Assembly (NCBI RefSeq): GCF_022179185.1
Contig: NZ_BPQJ01000026.1
Location: 1-64,000 of the forward strand
Source of the DNA: Methylobacterium frigidaeris
GTDB lineage: Bacteria > Pseudomonadota > Alphaproteobacteria > Rhizobiales > Beijerinckiaceae
Reading direction: 5' to 3'
DNA length: 64,000 nucleotides
Part shown: in pieces, positions 16,376 through 24,990 of the stretch
How positions within the stretch are numbered: the first letter of the stretch is position 1
Layout of the letters: each line of letters begins with the position of its first letter
Made by a program: the position numbers and the translations under genes
Notes under the pieces: generated by a model
What the model saw: the letters and a program-made list of their open reading frames with translations, nothing else
What the model was told of the DNA's origin: nothing
Database searches by the model: none

Positions 16376-17206
16376 GTGGCACACGATCCTCTCGTCCCTT
16401 CCTTCACGATCGGCGGCGTTCCGGTCTCGGCCACCGACATGGCCGGGCTGGCCGAGGCGGTCGGGCGCCGGCTCGCGGCCGGGTCGGCACAGCCCGGCAC
16501 CTTCGTGGTGTTCCGCGACGCCCATGGCGTGGTGCGGGCTCAGAAGGACCCCGACCTGCGCGCCGCCCATCACGACGCCCTGCTGGTCGTCGCTGACGGC
16601 CGCCCCCTGAGCTGGATCGGCCGCTGGCGCGGCCTCACCACGATGCAGCAGGTGCCGGGCATCGAATCGGTCGAGGCCCTGTGCCGGGCCGGTGCCGCTG
16701 CGGGCTGGCGCCACTATTTCCTCGGCGGGGGCGATGGGGTCGCGGATCTCCTCGCCACGACGATGCGCGCCCGGGTGCCCGGCCTGCAGGTGGCCGGCGT
16801 CGAGACGCCGCCCTTCCGCCCCCTTGATGCCGCCGAGACCGAGGCGATGCGGGAGCGCATCCGCGCCTCGGGGGCGCAGATCGTCTGGGTCGGCCTCGGC
16901 ACGCCGAAGCAGGAACTGTTCATGGCGGCGCATGCCCCGCACCTGCCGGGCACGATCGCGATGGGGGTCGGCGCCGCCTTCGACGTCGCCACCGGCCGCA
17001 TCCCGCGGGCACCGCGGATGCTTCAGGTGGCGGGGCTCGAATGGGCCTACCGCCTCGCCCGCGAGCCGCGGCGCCTGTGGCGGCGCTACCTCGACACGAT
17101 CCCGCGCTTCCTCGCGATCGCGGCGCGGGACGCGATCAGCGCCCGAAAGGCGTCCCGGCCGGCGGCGAGCGCCGCGTCCGGGCGGACGGGATCGTCGGCA
17201 GCCTGA
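16376..17206 (+). CDS. WecB/TagA/CpsF-family glycosyltransferase
   Basis: A 276-residue GT26-family enzyme, which usually transfers ManNAc-type or glucosyl residues to a lipid-linked precursor of a surface polymer. Family marks are VVADGRPLSWIGRWRG (the conserved DG/P region), YFLGGGDGVADLLA, IVWVGLGTPKQELFM and MGVGAAFDVATGRIPRAPR followed by GLEWAYRLAREPRRLWRRY. It starts with GTG at 16376, five bases after the GT4 gene. Its last 71 bases overlap the convergent beta-helix gene. Confidence 0.92.
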   Translation: MAHDPLVPSFTIGGVPVSATDMAGLAEAVGRRLAAGSAQPGTFVVFRDAHGVVRAQKDPDLRAAHHDALLVVADGRPLSWIGRWRGLTTMQQVPGIESVEALCRAGAAAGWRHYFLGGGDGVADLLATTMRARVPGLQVAGVETPPFRPLDAAETEAMRERIRASGAQIVWVGLGTPKQELFMAAHAPHLPGTIAMGVGAAFDVATGRIPRAPRMLQVAGLEWAYRLAREPRRLWRRYLDTIPRFLAIAARDAISARKASRPAASAASGRTGSSAA

Positions 17207-19121
17207 GCCCGGTTCCCGCAGCGAGCCCGGCGATCTCCGCCGGGTCGACGGAGGTCCGCGCCAGCTTTTGCAAGTCGGCGCGGGGGCTCGCCGGGCCGCG
17301 GTTGCGGGCAAGCGTCTGCTCGGCCGCCTGCCCCCCGTCAGTGAAGCGGGGCGGGTCGCTCAGCACCAGCAGGTTGTCGGTGATGACGTTGCCGGTCGCG
17401 ACCGCCGGGCGGTCGTAGAGCAGGCCGGGGAGCCGGGGGTAGCGCGCCCGCCAGACCGGGGATTCCACCGGCATCGCCGTATAGGCGGCGCGCAGCTCCG
17501 ATTGCGGGTCATCGATCGCGTCCCGGGCCCAGGTCTGCCCTCGGGAATCGACGTGGACCGCCGGGCTCGACGCCACGAAGACGTTGCCCTCCACCCGGTT
17601 GTCGCGCCCGCCGCCGAGGAAGACCGGCTGGTCGACCCGCAGGAAGAGGTTGCCGGTGACGGTGAACCCGCTCGCCATGTCGTCGAGGTAGACGCCTTTC
17701 ACCTCGGTGTCGGTGCCGCCCCGGATGTCGCGCAGGACGTTGCCGGCGATCACGCTGCCTCGCGCGGTCCAGTCGCGGCCGGCATAGATCGCGCCGGTAT
17801 CGGTGGCGCCAGCGAGCAGGTTCGCGATCTCGTTGGCCGTGACCCGGTGGTCGTTGCCGCGGATATGGACCGCGTAGGCCGGCGAATCGTGGATGACGTT
17901 GCCGGAGACCTCGGCGCCGACGCCGTCGAGGGCGACGGCCGGATGCTGGGTCGGCTCCCGGCGGGCATAAGCAGTCAGGCGGCTGTCGCGCAGGAACAGG
18001 CCGCCGGGGGTGAGCGTGCGGCGGTCGCCCCCCGACAGGATCACCGCCTCGGCCCCGGTCCCGGCGATGTCGCAGCGTTGGAGCCCGCCGTCTCGCGCGC
18101 CGGTGAACACCGCCCCGCGCCCGCCGGAGAGGGAGAGCACGCTGTCGGCGATCACCACGTCGCGCCCACCGCGCACGCTCACGAGGTCGCCCCGGGCCAT
18201 GGCGAGGCGCAGGGACTCGATCCGCAGATGGGAGGCGCCCTCGACAGCCAGCAGCATCTCGGCGACCGATACCTCGATCGCGTCGCCGCCCCGCGGCCAG
18301 GCGAGCAGGATCCCGCTCTTCGCGTCGCGCCACCAGCTGCCGGGCCGGTCGAGGCCGGCGAGCAGGTGGACGAGGCGGACCGGCGCGCCCGGGCGGATGC
18401 CCTCGTAGGGCGTGCGGTCGAGGGTGAGGCGCGTTCCGTTCCCCTTCTGCGCGGCGCGTACCACCGGCAGCGCCTCGAACAGCCAGCCCCAGCGCCAATA
18501 TCCCTCGGCCCACAGGTCGGGCTCGTCGCGCAAGGCGTTCATCGGGAGGTTCGCCAGGGTGAAGGCTGGCCCGTCGCCATCATCCGCCTTGGCGAAGCCC
18601 TCGGCCGGCCAGCGCGCCGGATGCATCGCGCCCTCGCCGTCGAAGACCTCGAAGGCGGGGGGCGATGGCGGGCCGTTGAGGACGATCGGCGCCTGGATCC
18701 GCCCCGCGCCGCGCAAGGCCGGAGGCAACCGGTAGGCCTGCACCTGGCCTCGCGCCGCCGCCGGCAGACGGGCGGCCAGCGCCGGATCGAGCGGGACCGG
18801 CGCGAGGCGCAAGGTGCCGACGAGGCGCGCCGATCCGTCGGCGGGACCACGGATCACCAGCGGCGCCCCGGCGCTGCCGCTGTCCTGAGGCCCGAGCCGC
18901 ACCGCACCGGCGAGGCGATGCGTGCCGGGCGAGAGCGCGACGGTGATCGCCGCGCGAGGGTCGCGAGCGCGGCGGCGGCGGGCTTCGTTGACGGCCTCGG
19001 CGAGGGTGGCGACCCCACCGGGCTCGGGCCGCGCGCCCTCGGCCGCAACCGGGATCTCGATCGGGGCCGCGACGGCCGGGAAGCCGGCGAGGAGGGCGGC
19101 GAGGAGGAGCAGGGTCCGCAT
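17136..19121 (-). CDS. Secreted right-handed parallel beta-helix protein
   Basis: A 661-residue protein with a signal peptide (MRTLLLLAALLAGFPAVAA). The middle (about 290-560) shows the repeating short-strand pattern of parallel beta-helices, with recurrent Asn/Asp turns such as SGNVIHDSPAY, ANEIANLLAG, AGNVLRDIRGG and TGNLFLRVDQ. Such folds are found in polysaccharide lyases, epimerases and hydrolases, so processing of an exported glycan made by the adjacent glycosyltransferases is plausible. No catalytic residues are assignable. The start at 19121 was chosen for the signal peptide. Its 3' end overlaps the convergent WecB-type gene by 71 bp. Confidence 0.8.
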   Translation of the reverse strand: MRTLLLLAALLAGFPAVAAPIEIPVAAEGARPEPGGVATLAEAVNEARRRRARDPRAAITVALSPGTHRLAGAVRLGPQDSGSAGAPLVIRGPADGSARLVGTLRLAPVPLDPALAARLPAAARGQVQAYRLPPALRGAGRIQAPIVLNGPPSPPAFEVFDGEGAMHPARWPAEGFAKADDGDGPAFTLANLPMNALRDEPDLWAEGYWRWGWLFEALPVVRAAQKGNGTRLTLDRTPYEGIRPGAPVRLVHLLAGLDRPGSWWRDAKSGILLAWPRGGDAIEVSVAEMLLAVEGASHLRIESLRLAMARGDLVSVRGGRDVVIADSVLSLSGGRGAVFTGARDGGLQRCDIAGTGAEAVILSGGDRRTLTPGGLFLRDSRLTAYARREPTQHPAVALDGVGAEVSGNVIHDSPAYAVHIRGNDHRVTANEIANLLAGATDTGAIYAGRDWTARGSVIAGNVLRDIRGGTDTEVKGVYLDDMASGFTVTGNLFLRVDQPVFLGGGRDNRVEGNVFVASSPAVHVDSRGQTWARDAIDDPQSELRAAYTAMPVESPVWRARYPRLPGLLYDRPAVATGNVITDNLLVLSDPPRFTDGGQAAEQTLARNRGPASPRADLQKLARTSVDPAEIAGLAAGTGLRLPTIPSARTRRSPPAGTPFGR

Positions 19122-19212
19122 GGGGGGTCTCTCGGAGCCGGTCTGGTTCGGATCCGCGAGAGACGGTCCTGTCGCGGCTCGCGCCGCACGGTAGATCACG
19201 TCCCCACCCCAG

Positions 19213-19238
19213 GCGATCTCGGGCAAGCCCGAGATCGC
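19213..19238. repeat. Perfect 12-bp-stem palindrome
   Basis: GCGATCTCGGGC faces GCCCGAGATCGC with a two-base loop. It lies between the hydrolase (which ends at 19408, reading leftward) and the beta-helix gene, so it could serve as the hydrolase's terminator, although no T-run follows. The rest of 19122-19407 holds no gene. Confidence 0.5.
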
Positions 19239-19407
19239 TGCGAGCCGTGGGAGGAGGCATGGGGATCACAGGTCCCGCGCCCCTTCCCACCGTGGAACAA
19301 GAGACCGGTCAGCTCGGGTGCGCGAGGGGATGCGCGCGGCCCTTCGCGGATGTCCGCGCTGCCGGCATCCCGTGACCAGGCGCGATGCCACGCCGACCGC
19401 GGAGGAA

Positions 19408-20481
19408 TCACATGGCTCGTTTCGGAGCCGCTTCCAGGAACTCCTGGATCTGCTGCTTATAGAACTTGGCGAAGCCCGTCGTGCCGTGGCCGGTGGTCTC
19501 GGTGCTGGACGGGATCAGGTACAGGCGTCCGGTCTTGAGGCGCTTCATCTCGCGCTCCATGATCCCTGTTTCGGGCGGGTTGCGCTCGTCGTCCGCAGAG
19601 TTGATCGCCAGAACGGGCGCTTCGATCGTCTCGAGGCCGGGTGAGGGATTGTAGCCGCGCGACGAGTCCCACTGATAGATGTAGTCGTTCGCGTCCGCGT
19701 TGAACGGTGCCGCGAGGCGAGCATCCACGAGCTTGTCGGCCAGCGCACCCGTCGGCCCCTGCTTTTGCAGGGCCAGCGTGCCGCCGCTGGTGGCCAGAGC
19801 GAAGAAGACGTTGGCGACCCGCAACGAGGGCGGCTGGGTCGTGTACTCGCCATTGGCATAGGCAGGGTCGCGCCGGATGGTCTCGATCAGGAGCCTGCGC
19901 AACATCCAATTGCGGCTCCCCATCTCGCTCGGCTGCGACGCCATGGGGATGAGGGCGTCCATGAACTCGGGATGCTTCACGCCCAGGATCCAGGTGTGCA
20001 TGCCTCCCATCGAGTTGCCGATGATGAGACGAACGTGCTTGAGACCGAGATGCTCCTTGAGCAGGCGGTACTGCGCCTCGGCCATGTCGTCGTAGTTGTA
20101 TCTTGGGAATTTCGTCTTCAACCCATCGGACGGCTTGGACGATTTTCCGTGCCCGATCGCGTCCGGGATGATGATGTAGTACTTCGCGGCGTCGAGCGGC
20201 TGGCCAGGGCCGAACAGCTCGCCGGCGAATCCGGGCGTCAGCATGCTGGCTGCCGAACCGGTGGTGCCATGCAGGACGACCACCGGTTCGCCCTTCGGGT
20301 CTCCGACCGTGGTGTAGTGCAGGCGCAGCTCCGGCAGGACTTCGCCGGTGTGGAACGTGAAGTCTTTGATCGTCCAGTCGCCCGTCCTGGGCGCCGGGTA
20401 GTCTGCGGCGATCGCCGCGAGAGCAATCAACGACAAGGCCGCGCCCGCGGCTGCGGTCCGCAACCGACTCAAGACTCGCAT
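19408..20481 (-). CDS. Exported alpha/beta hydrolase (homoserine-acetyltransferase-like)
   Basis: A 357-residue alpha/beta hydrolase with an N-terminal signal peptide (LRTAAAGAALSLIALAAIAA). The oxyanion region is VVVLHGTTGSAASM, the nucleophile elbow GNSMGGMHTW, and the acid/His end is NSADDERNPPE with TTGHGTTG. The overall order resembles the MetX/homoserine acetyltransferase branch, but export to the periplasm argues for a hydrolase. The ATG at 20481 follows GGAGGAAAT. No operon partner. Confidence 0.85.
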   Translation of the reverse strand: MRVLSRLRTAAAGAALSLIALAAIAADYPAPRTGDWTIKDFTFHTGEVLPELRLHYTTVGDPKGEPVVVLHGTTGSAASMLTPGFAGELFGPGQPLDAAKYYIIIPDAIGHGKSSKPSDGLKTKFPRYNYDDMAEAQYRLLKEHLGLKHVRLIIGNSMGGMHTWILGVKHPEFMDALIPMASQPSEMGSRNWMLRRLLIETIRRDPAYANGEYTTQPPSLRVANVFFALATSGGTLALQKQGPTGALADKLVDARLAAPFNADANDYIYQWDSSRGYNPSPGLETIEAPVLAINSADDERNPPETGIMEREMKRLKTGRLYLIPSSTETTGHGTTGFAKFYKQQIQEFLEAAPKRAM

Positions 20482-20749
20482 GTGATTTCCTCCGCAGCAT
20501 CGATTTTTTGTTGGAACGGCCGGGCGAGTATCGCGCCCCCGGCCTCGGTGGGCAACAGGCCGGGTGATCGACCCGGATGCTGGCCCTCCCTTCGGTGTCG
20601 GCACTGCGTCAGGAGCCAGCCCCCGCAGGCAGAGCCTGAACCACGCCGCATCGCCCTCGGCAGCCCTTCACACGATCGATTCGATCGGCTTCGGACCTCG
20701 GCCCCTGTCGCAGAGCAGGGCTGTCCCAGGAAATGAAAGGGCGCAGGAT

Positions 20750-20792
20750 CCCCTCTCCCGCGCGGCAAGCGTCGGCACCGACCGGAGAGGGG
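20750..20792. repeat. REP-like palindrome with expanded loop
   Basis: CCCCTCTCC and GGAGAGGGG arms of the dispersed family, separated by a ~25-base insert that itself contains a small inverted repeat (CAAGCGTCGG). It lies in the otherwise empty 20482-20856 gap. Confidence 0.5.
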
Positions 20793-20856
20793 GCGCGCCT
20801 TCTGCTGAGAAACCAGCGCAAAGCAGCGCAAGGTCGGACCGGCACGTCACGGCCCA

Positions 20857-20887
20857 AAAAGAAAAGCCGCCCTCTCGGGCGGCTTTC
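20857..20887 (-). terminator. Rho-independent terminator of rpsD
   Basis: Read on the minus strand, a 10-bp stem (AAAGCCGCCC facing GGGCGGCTTT, loop GAGA) is followed at once by a T-rich run (TTTTCTTTTT). It begins about 28 bp after the rpsD stop. This is the clearest intrinsic terminator in the window. Confidence 0.9.
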
Positions 20888-20915
20888 CCATCGTCTCGGT
20901 TCCCGCGTCGCGCGA

Positions 20916-21533
20916 TCAGCGCGAGTAGAACTCGATGACCAGGTTCGGCTCCATCTGCACCGGGTACGGGACCTCGGACAGGGTCGGCACGCGGGTCATG
21001 CGCGCGGTCATCTTGCCGTGGTCGACCTCGATGTAGTCGGGAACGTCGCGCTCGGCGAGCTGGCTCGCGACGACGACGATCTCGAGCTGCTTGGACGAGT
21101 CCTTGATCTCGATCACGTCGTCCGGCTTCACCAGGTAGCTCGGGATGTTGACGCGCACGCCGTTCACCCGGATGTGGCCGTGGTTCACGAACTGGCGGGC
21201 GGCGAAGGGGGTCGCCACGAACTTCGAGCGGTAGACCACCGCGTCGAGGCGGCGCTCGAGCAGGCCGACCAGGTTCTCGCCCGAGTCACCGCGCAGGCGG
21301 ATCGCCTCGGCGTAGTAGCGGCGGAACTGCTTCTCGGTGATGTTGCCGTAGTAGCCCTTGAGCTTCTGCTTGGCGCGCAGCTGCGTGCCGAAGTCGGACA
21401 TCTTGCCCTTGCGGCGCTGGCCGTGCTGGCCCGGGCCGTACTCACGGCGGTTCACGGGGCTCTTCGGGCGGCCCCAGATGTTCTGGCCCATGCGGCGATC
21501 GAGCTTGTGCTTCGCCTGAACGCGTTTCGACAT
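20916..21533 (-). CDS. rpsD: 30S ribosomal protein S4
   Basis: A 205-residue S4, a primary 16S rRNA-binding protein that nucleates assembly of the 30S body. The N-terminal MSKRVQAKHKLDRRMGQNIW and YGPGQHGQRRKGK segments and the S4 RNA-binding domain (RRLDAVVYRSKFVATPFAAR, QFVNHGHIRVNG) are all present, and the tail MEPNLVIEFYSR is typical. It stands alone with its own terminator, as in most alphaproteobacteria, and not in an rpsM-rpsK-rpoA operon. Confidence 0.98.
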   Translation of the reverse strand: MSKRVQAKHKLDRRMGQNIWGRPKSPVNRREYGPGQHGQRRKGKMSDFGTQLRAKQKLKGYYGNITEKQFRRYYAEAIRLRGDSGENLVGLLERRLDAVVYRSKFVATPFAARQFVNHGHIRVNGVRVNIPSYLVKPDDVIEIKDSSKQLEIVVVASQLAERDVPDYIEVDHGKMTARMTRVPTLSEVPYPVQMEPNLVIEFYSR

Positions 21534-21714
21534 CGCGTGTCCTCTGAGAACTTATCGCATCACGTATGAGAGGAACGCGCCCTCCTCCCCCCGAATCCGG
21601 GGCGACAGAGCGGCCGTGACGAGCCGCTCGCGGGTGCGCAAAATGCTGCGGGGCCCCGAACCGGAGCCCCGCGAACCGGGCGCTCTTAGGCGACAAAGCG
21701 TGTGGGGTCAAGGG

Positions 21715-22527
21715 TTAGCGCGTGGGGCGGAACCGCCCCTCGGCCTCGGCGTCGCGGATCCCCAGGATGGAGACGTGGTCGCCCGGCACCTCGACGAAGT
21801 CGGCACCGGCTGCGCGCGCCAGGCGGGCACCGTACTTCGCCGGGATCACGGGGTCGGCATCGCCGTGCACGACCAGGATCGGGACCGCGACCGTGCCGGC
21901 GATCCGGTCGGAACGCCAGGTGTCGGACAGCAGGCCCGTCGGCAGGAGCCGGAAATGGTGGCGCGCCATCGCGGTCATCGAGTCGAACGGCGCCTCAAGA
22001 TAGAGACCGAGCACGCCCGCCGGGCCGGTGCGCGCCGCCACCGCGACGGCGACCGCCGCGCCGAGGGAGTGGCCGTGCAGCAGCACCGGCGCCCCCGGCG
22101 CCCGGCGCCGCGCCTCGGCCAGGGCCGCGAGCCCGTCGGCGATCAGGCCGGCCTCGCTCGGGCGGCCGGTCGAGCCCGGGTAGCCGCGATAGGCCGGCGC
22201 CATCACGCCCCAGCCCCGCGCCCGCCAGGGCCCGGCGGCGAAGCGCTCGGCGTGCCACTCGGGCAGCGAGGCGTTGCCGTGGAACGTCACCACCACACCG
22301 GAGCCTTCGGCCGGCGGCAGCCAGAGCGCCCGCAGGCGCTCGCCATCCGCCGTCGACACCGCGACCGTCTCGATTCCTGGCGGCAATCGGGCGCCGGTCA
22401 CCGGCACCGGACCGCCCTGCCCCGGATAGAGGAGGCCGCGCTGGAACCACCAGAACGCCGCCACGACGGCGCCGTACAGGACGAGCAGCAGGCCGGCCGC
22501 GATCAGCGCGACCCGCATCAGAGTCAA
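21715..22527 (-). CDS. Membrane-anchored alpha/beta hydrolase (BEM46-like)
   Basis: A 270-residue protein with an N-terminal transmembrane anchor (VALIAAGLLLVLYGAVVAAFWWF) and a serine hydrolase domain: VVVTFHGNASLPEW, YRGYPGSTGRPSEAGL, GHSLGAAVAVAVA (Ser nucleophile), VVHGDADPVIP (Asp) and VPGDHVSI (His). This matches the BEM46/ABHD13 type found at inner membranes; the substrate is unknown. It starts ten bases after the murI stop, so the two are co-transcribed. A second in-frame ATG at 22518 is also possible. Confidence 0.88.
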   Translation of the reverse strand: MTLMRVALIAAGLLLVLYGAVVAAFWWFQRGLLYPGQGGPVPVTGARLPPGIETVAVSTADGERLRALWLPPAEGSGVVVTFHGNASLPEWHAERFAAGPWRARGWGVMAPAYRGYPGSTGRPSEAGLIADGLAALAEARRRAPGAPVLLHGHSLGAAVAVAVAARTGPAGVLGLYLEAPFDSMTAMARHHFRLLPTGLLSDTWRSDRIAGTVAVPILVVHGDADPVIPAKYGARLARAAGADFVEVPGDHVSILGIRDAEAEGRFRPTR

Positions 22528-22537
22528 GGCTCGGGCC

Positions 22538-23428
22538 TCATTGGAGGACGAGCGGCATCGCCTCGAGCGCGACCTCGGCGATGCCGCGGTCGCCGAGGGC
22601 CGCGCGCAGGGCCGGCGTCAGCCGGTCGCCGGAGGTGAAGGCGGCCAGCACCGGACCCGGCACGTCGTCGTCGGGCAAGCCGTTGCCCGGCCCGCGGACG
22701 GGGCCGCCGATCAGCTGGGTCATGCGTCGGGCGATCGCCGGGGCGGGATCGATCCAGGTCACCGGCCAGGGCGCGATCGCCTGGTAGCGGGCGAGGAGCA
22801 GCGGGTAATGGGTGCAGGCGAGCACCACCACGTCGGTGCGTCCCGCCTCGGCCTCGACGAAGCACGGCCCGATCTCGGCCCAGAGATCGGCATCCGACAC
22901 CGGCAGCCCGGAGAGCGCCGCCTCGGTCAGCGCGGCGAGGCCCGTCGCCCCGACGAGCGTGACGGCGCAGCCCGCCGCGTAGGTGGCGATGAGGTCACGG
23001 GTGTAGTCGCGCCGCACGGTGCCGGGCGTCGCCAGCACGCTGATGAGGCCGGAGCGGGTCGCGGCCGCGGCCGGCTTGATCGGCGGCACGGTGCCGACGA
23101 ACGGGATGTCGAAGCGTTGCCGCAGGGCCGGCAGCACCAGGGTCGAGGCGGTGTTGCAGGCCACCACCACGAGGTCGGGGGCGTGAGCGGCGACCAGCCG
23201 CTCCATGACGGTGACCACCCGCGCCACCAGCACCGGCTCGGCGAGGCCGCCATACGGGAAGGCGGCGTCGTCGGCGGCGTAGATCACCCGGGCGTCGGGG
23301 CGGGCGCGCCGCACCTCGGCCAGCACCGTGAGGCCGCCGAGGCCGGAATCGAACACGAGGACCACCGGCGCACGGGTGATCGGCGCCAGGGGCGCCGCGG
23401 CAGTGCCGGCCATCAGATCGAACCGCAT
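22538..23428 (-). CDS. murI: Glutamate racemase
   Basis: A 296-residue racemase that supplies D-glutamate for peptidoglycan. Both catalytic cysteines are in context: VVACNTASTLVLP and VLACTHYPLLL. The opening VLVFDSGLGGLTVL and YAADDAAFPYGGL are also diagnostic. The ATG at 23428 is the longest start; one at 23413 would still leave the fold complete. It is followed by the membrane hydrolase gene. Confidence 0.95.
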   Translation of the reverse strand: MRFDLMAGTAAAPLAPITRAPVVLVFDSGLGGLTVLAEVRRARPDARVIYAADDAAFPYGGLAEPVLVARVVTVMERLVAAHAPDLVVVACNTASTLVLPALRQRFDIPFVGTVPPIKPAAAATRSGLISVLATPGTVRRDYTRDLIATYAAGCAVTLVGATGLAALTEAALSGLPVSDADLWAEIGPCFVEAEAGRTDVVVLACTHYPLLLARYQAIAPWPVTWIDPAPAIARRMTQLIGGPVRGPGNGLPDDDVPGPVLAAFTSGDRLTPALRAALGDRGIAEVALEAMPLVLQ

Positions 23429-23654
23429 GAGAGGTTTTGACCGAGAGGGATGGGAAGTTGCCGGCGAGAGTCCGGCGGGATCGTTAACGCCTGGTCACTG
23501 CGGCGGCAAAAAGGCTCCGCTTCTCTCGCGATGCACAGGACCCTCGGCCCCGCCGCTTGGGACGCAAGCTGCGCGGTAACGCCGCGCCGGAGAAACGAGT
23601 TCCCCTAACCCGCGTTAAACGTGGACAATCAGTCTACGCATGAGGGAAGATCCG

Positions 23655-24908
23655 ATGGCAGCGACCGCGACCGCGCAGGTTCTCGACACGCGCCCCGCGT
23701 TCCCTCCGCCCTCCGTCGATGCCCGCCCGGTCGACCGGGGGGCCTGGATCGCGGCCTTCCGCCACGTTCGCGACGAGACCGAGCGCCGCGCCGCCCCGCT
23801 CTCGCCGGAGGACCAGCAGATCCAGTCGATGCCGGATGCGAGCCCGACCAAGTGGCACCGCGCCCACACGACCTGGTTCTTCGAACAGTTCCTGCTGAAG
23901 GAGCGGGTGCCGGGCTACACGGTCTTCGACGAGCGCTTCTTCTACCTGTTCAACTCCTACTACGTGCAGGCGGGTCCGCGTGCACCGCGGATCAGCCGCG
24001 GCCTCGTCACCCGGCCGACCTGCGACGAGGTCGCGGGCTACCGCGCCCATGTCGACGCCGCCGTCGCCGACCTGATCGCGGGCGCCTCCGAGGCGCAGAT
24101 CCCCGAGATCGTCGCCATCGTCGAGATCGGCCTGCACCATGAGCAGCAGCACCAGGAGCTGATGCTCACCGACATCCTGCACGCCTTCGCGCAGAACCCG
24201 CTCCTGCCGGCCTATGACGAGGGCTGGCGCTGGCCCGCCCTGGCACAGGAGCCGGGCCGCGTGGCGCTCGAGGGCGGCGTGACGCAGATGGGCCACGCGG
24301 GATCGGCCTTCCACTTCGACAACGAGGAACCGCGCCACGACGTGCTCCTGCGCCCGGTCAGCCTCGACCGCGCCCTCGTCACCAACGGCGAGTGGCTCGA
24401 ATTCATGCAGGATGGCGGCTACGCAAAGCCCGAGCTGTGGCTCTCGGACGGGTTCGTCGCAGCGCAGAATGAGGGCTGGGAGGCGCCGGGCTACTGGCGG
24501 CGCGCCGACGGTGTGTGGTCGAGCATGACGCTCGCCGGATTGAGGCCGGTTGATCCGGCCCTGCCGGTGACCCATGTGAGCTACTACGAGGCCGACGCCT
24601 TCGCCCGCTGGGCCGGTCGCGACCTGCCGACGGAGGCCGAGTGGGAGGCGGCCAGCGGCGCGCTGGATGCCGCCTTCGGCCATGTCTGGCAATGGACCCG
24701 CAGCGCCTACAGCGCCTATCCGGGCTACCGACCGCTGCCCGGGGCGCTCGGCGAGTACAACGGCAAGTTCATGGTCAGCCAGTTCGTGCTGCGCGGCTCC
24801 TCCGTGGCGACGCCCCAGGGGCACAGCCGGCCGACCTACAGGAACTTCTTCTATCCCCACCAGCGCTGGCAGTTCACGGGCCTGCGTCTATCTCAGTACG
24901 GCGCGTGA
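23655..24908 (+). CDS. egtB: Ergothioneine biosynthesis sulfoxide synthase EgtB
   Basis: A 417-residue non-haem iron enzyme that uses O2 to join gamma-glutamylcysteine or cysteine to hercynine. A DinB-like N-terminal domain carries the iron ligands His68 (KWHRAH) and His162/His166 (LHHEQQHQE); the C-terminal FGE-sulfatase domain includes NEEPRHDVLL, LPTEAEWEAAS and GHVWQWTRSAY. The ATG at 23655 is preferred because GAGGG lies about eight bases upstream; another ATG at 23640 is in frame. egtD follows 82 bp downstream. No egtA, egtC or egtE lies nearby. Confidence 0.95.
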   Translation: MAATATAQVLDTRPAFPPPSVDARPVDRGAWIAAFRHVRDETERRAAPLSPEDQQIQSMPDASPTKWHRAHTTWFFEQFLLKERVPGYTVFDERFFYLFNSYYVQAGPRAPRISRGLVTRPTCDEVAGYRAHVDAAVADLIAGASEAQIPEIVAIVEIGLHHEQQHQELMLTDILHAFAQNPLLPAYDEGWRWPALAQEPGRVALEGGVTQMGHAGSAFHFDNEEPRHDVLLRPVSLDRALVTNGEWLEFMQDGGYAKPELWLSDGFVAAQNEGWEAPGYWRRADGVWSSMTLAGLRPVDPALPVTHVSYYEADAFARWAGRDLPTEAEWEAASGALDAAFGHVWQWTRSAYSAYPGYRPLPGALGEYNGKFMVSQFVLRGSSVATPQGHSRPTYRNFFYPHQRWQFTGLRLSQYGA

Positions 24909-24933
24909 GGCGCGGAAGGACGTGCCTCGACAC

Positions 24934-24954
24934 GGGCGCCCTTGAGGGGCGCCC
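24934..24954. other. GC-rich hairpin between egtB and egtD
   Basis: GGGCGCCC arms around TTGAG form an 8-bp stem in the egtB-egtD spacer. It has no T-run, so it is more likely an mRNA processing or stability element than a full terminator. Confidence 0.4.
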
Positions 24955-24990
24955 GCCCGACCCCGGAGATCGACCTCGGAGATTCCGCCC

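Noticed and set aside
16692..19538. 948-residue plus-strand open frame
   Set aside because: It runs through the WecB-type gene and the reverse of the beta-helix gene. GC-rich antisense frames stay open by codon bias; no domain is visible.
23590..23625. CtrA box before egtB
   Set aside because: CTAA and TTAA are six, not seven, bases apart, so the spacing does not fit.
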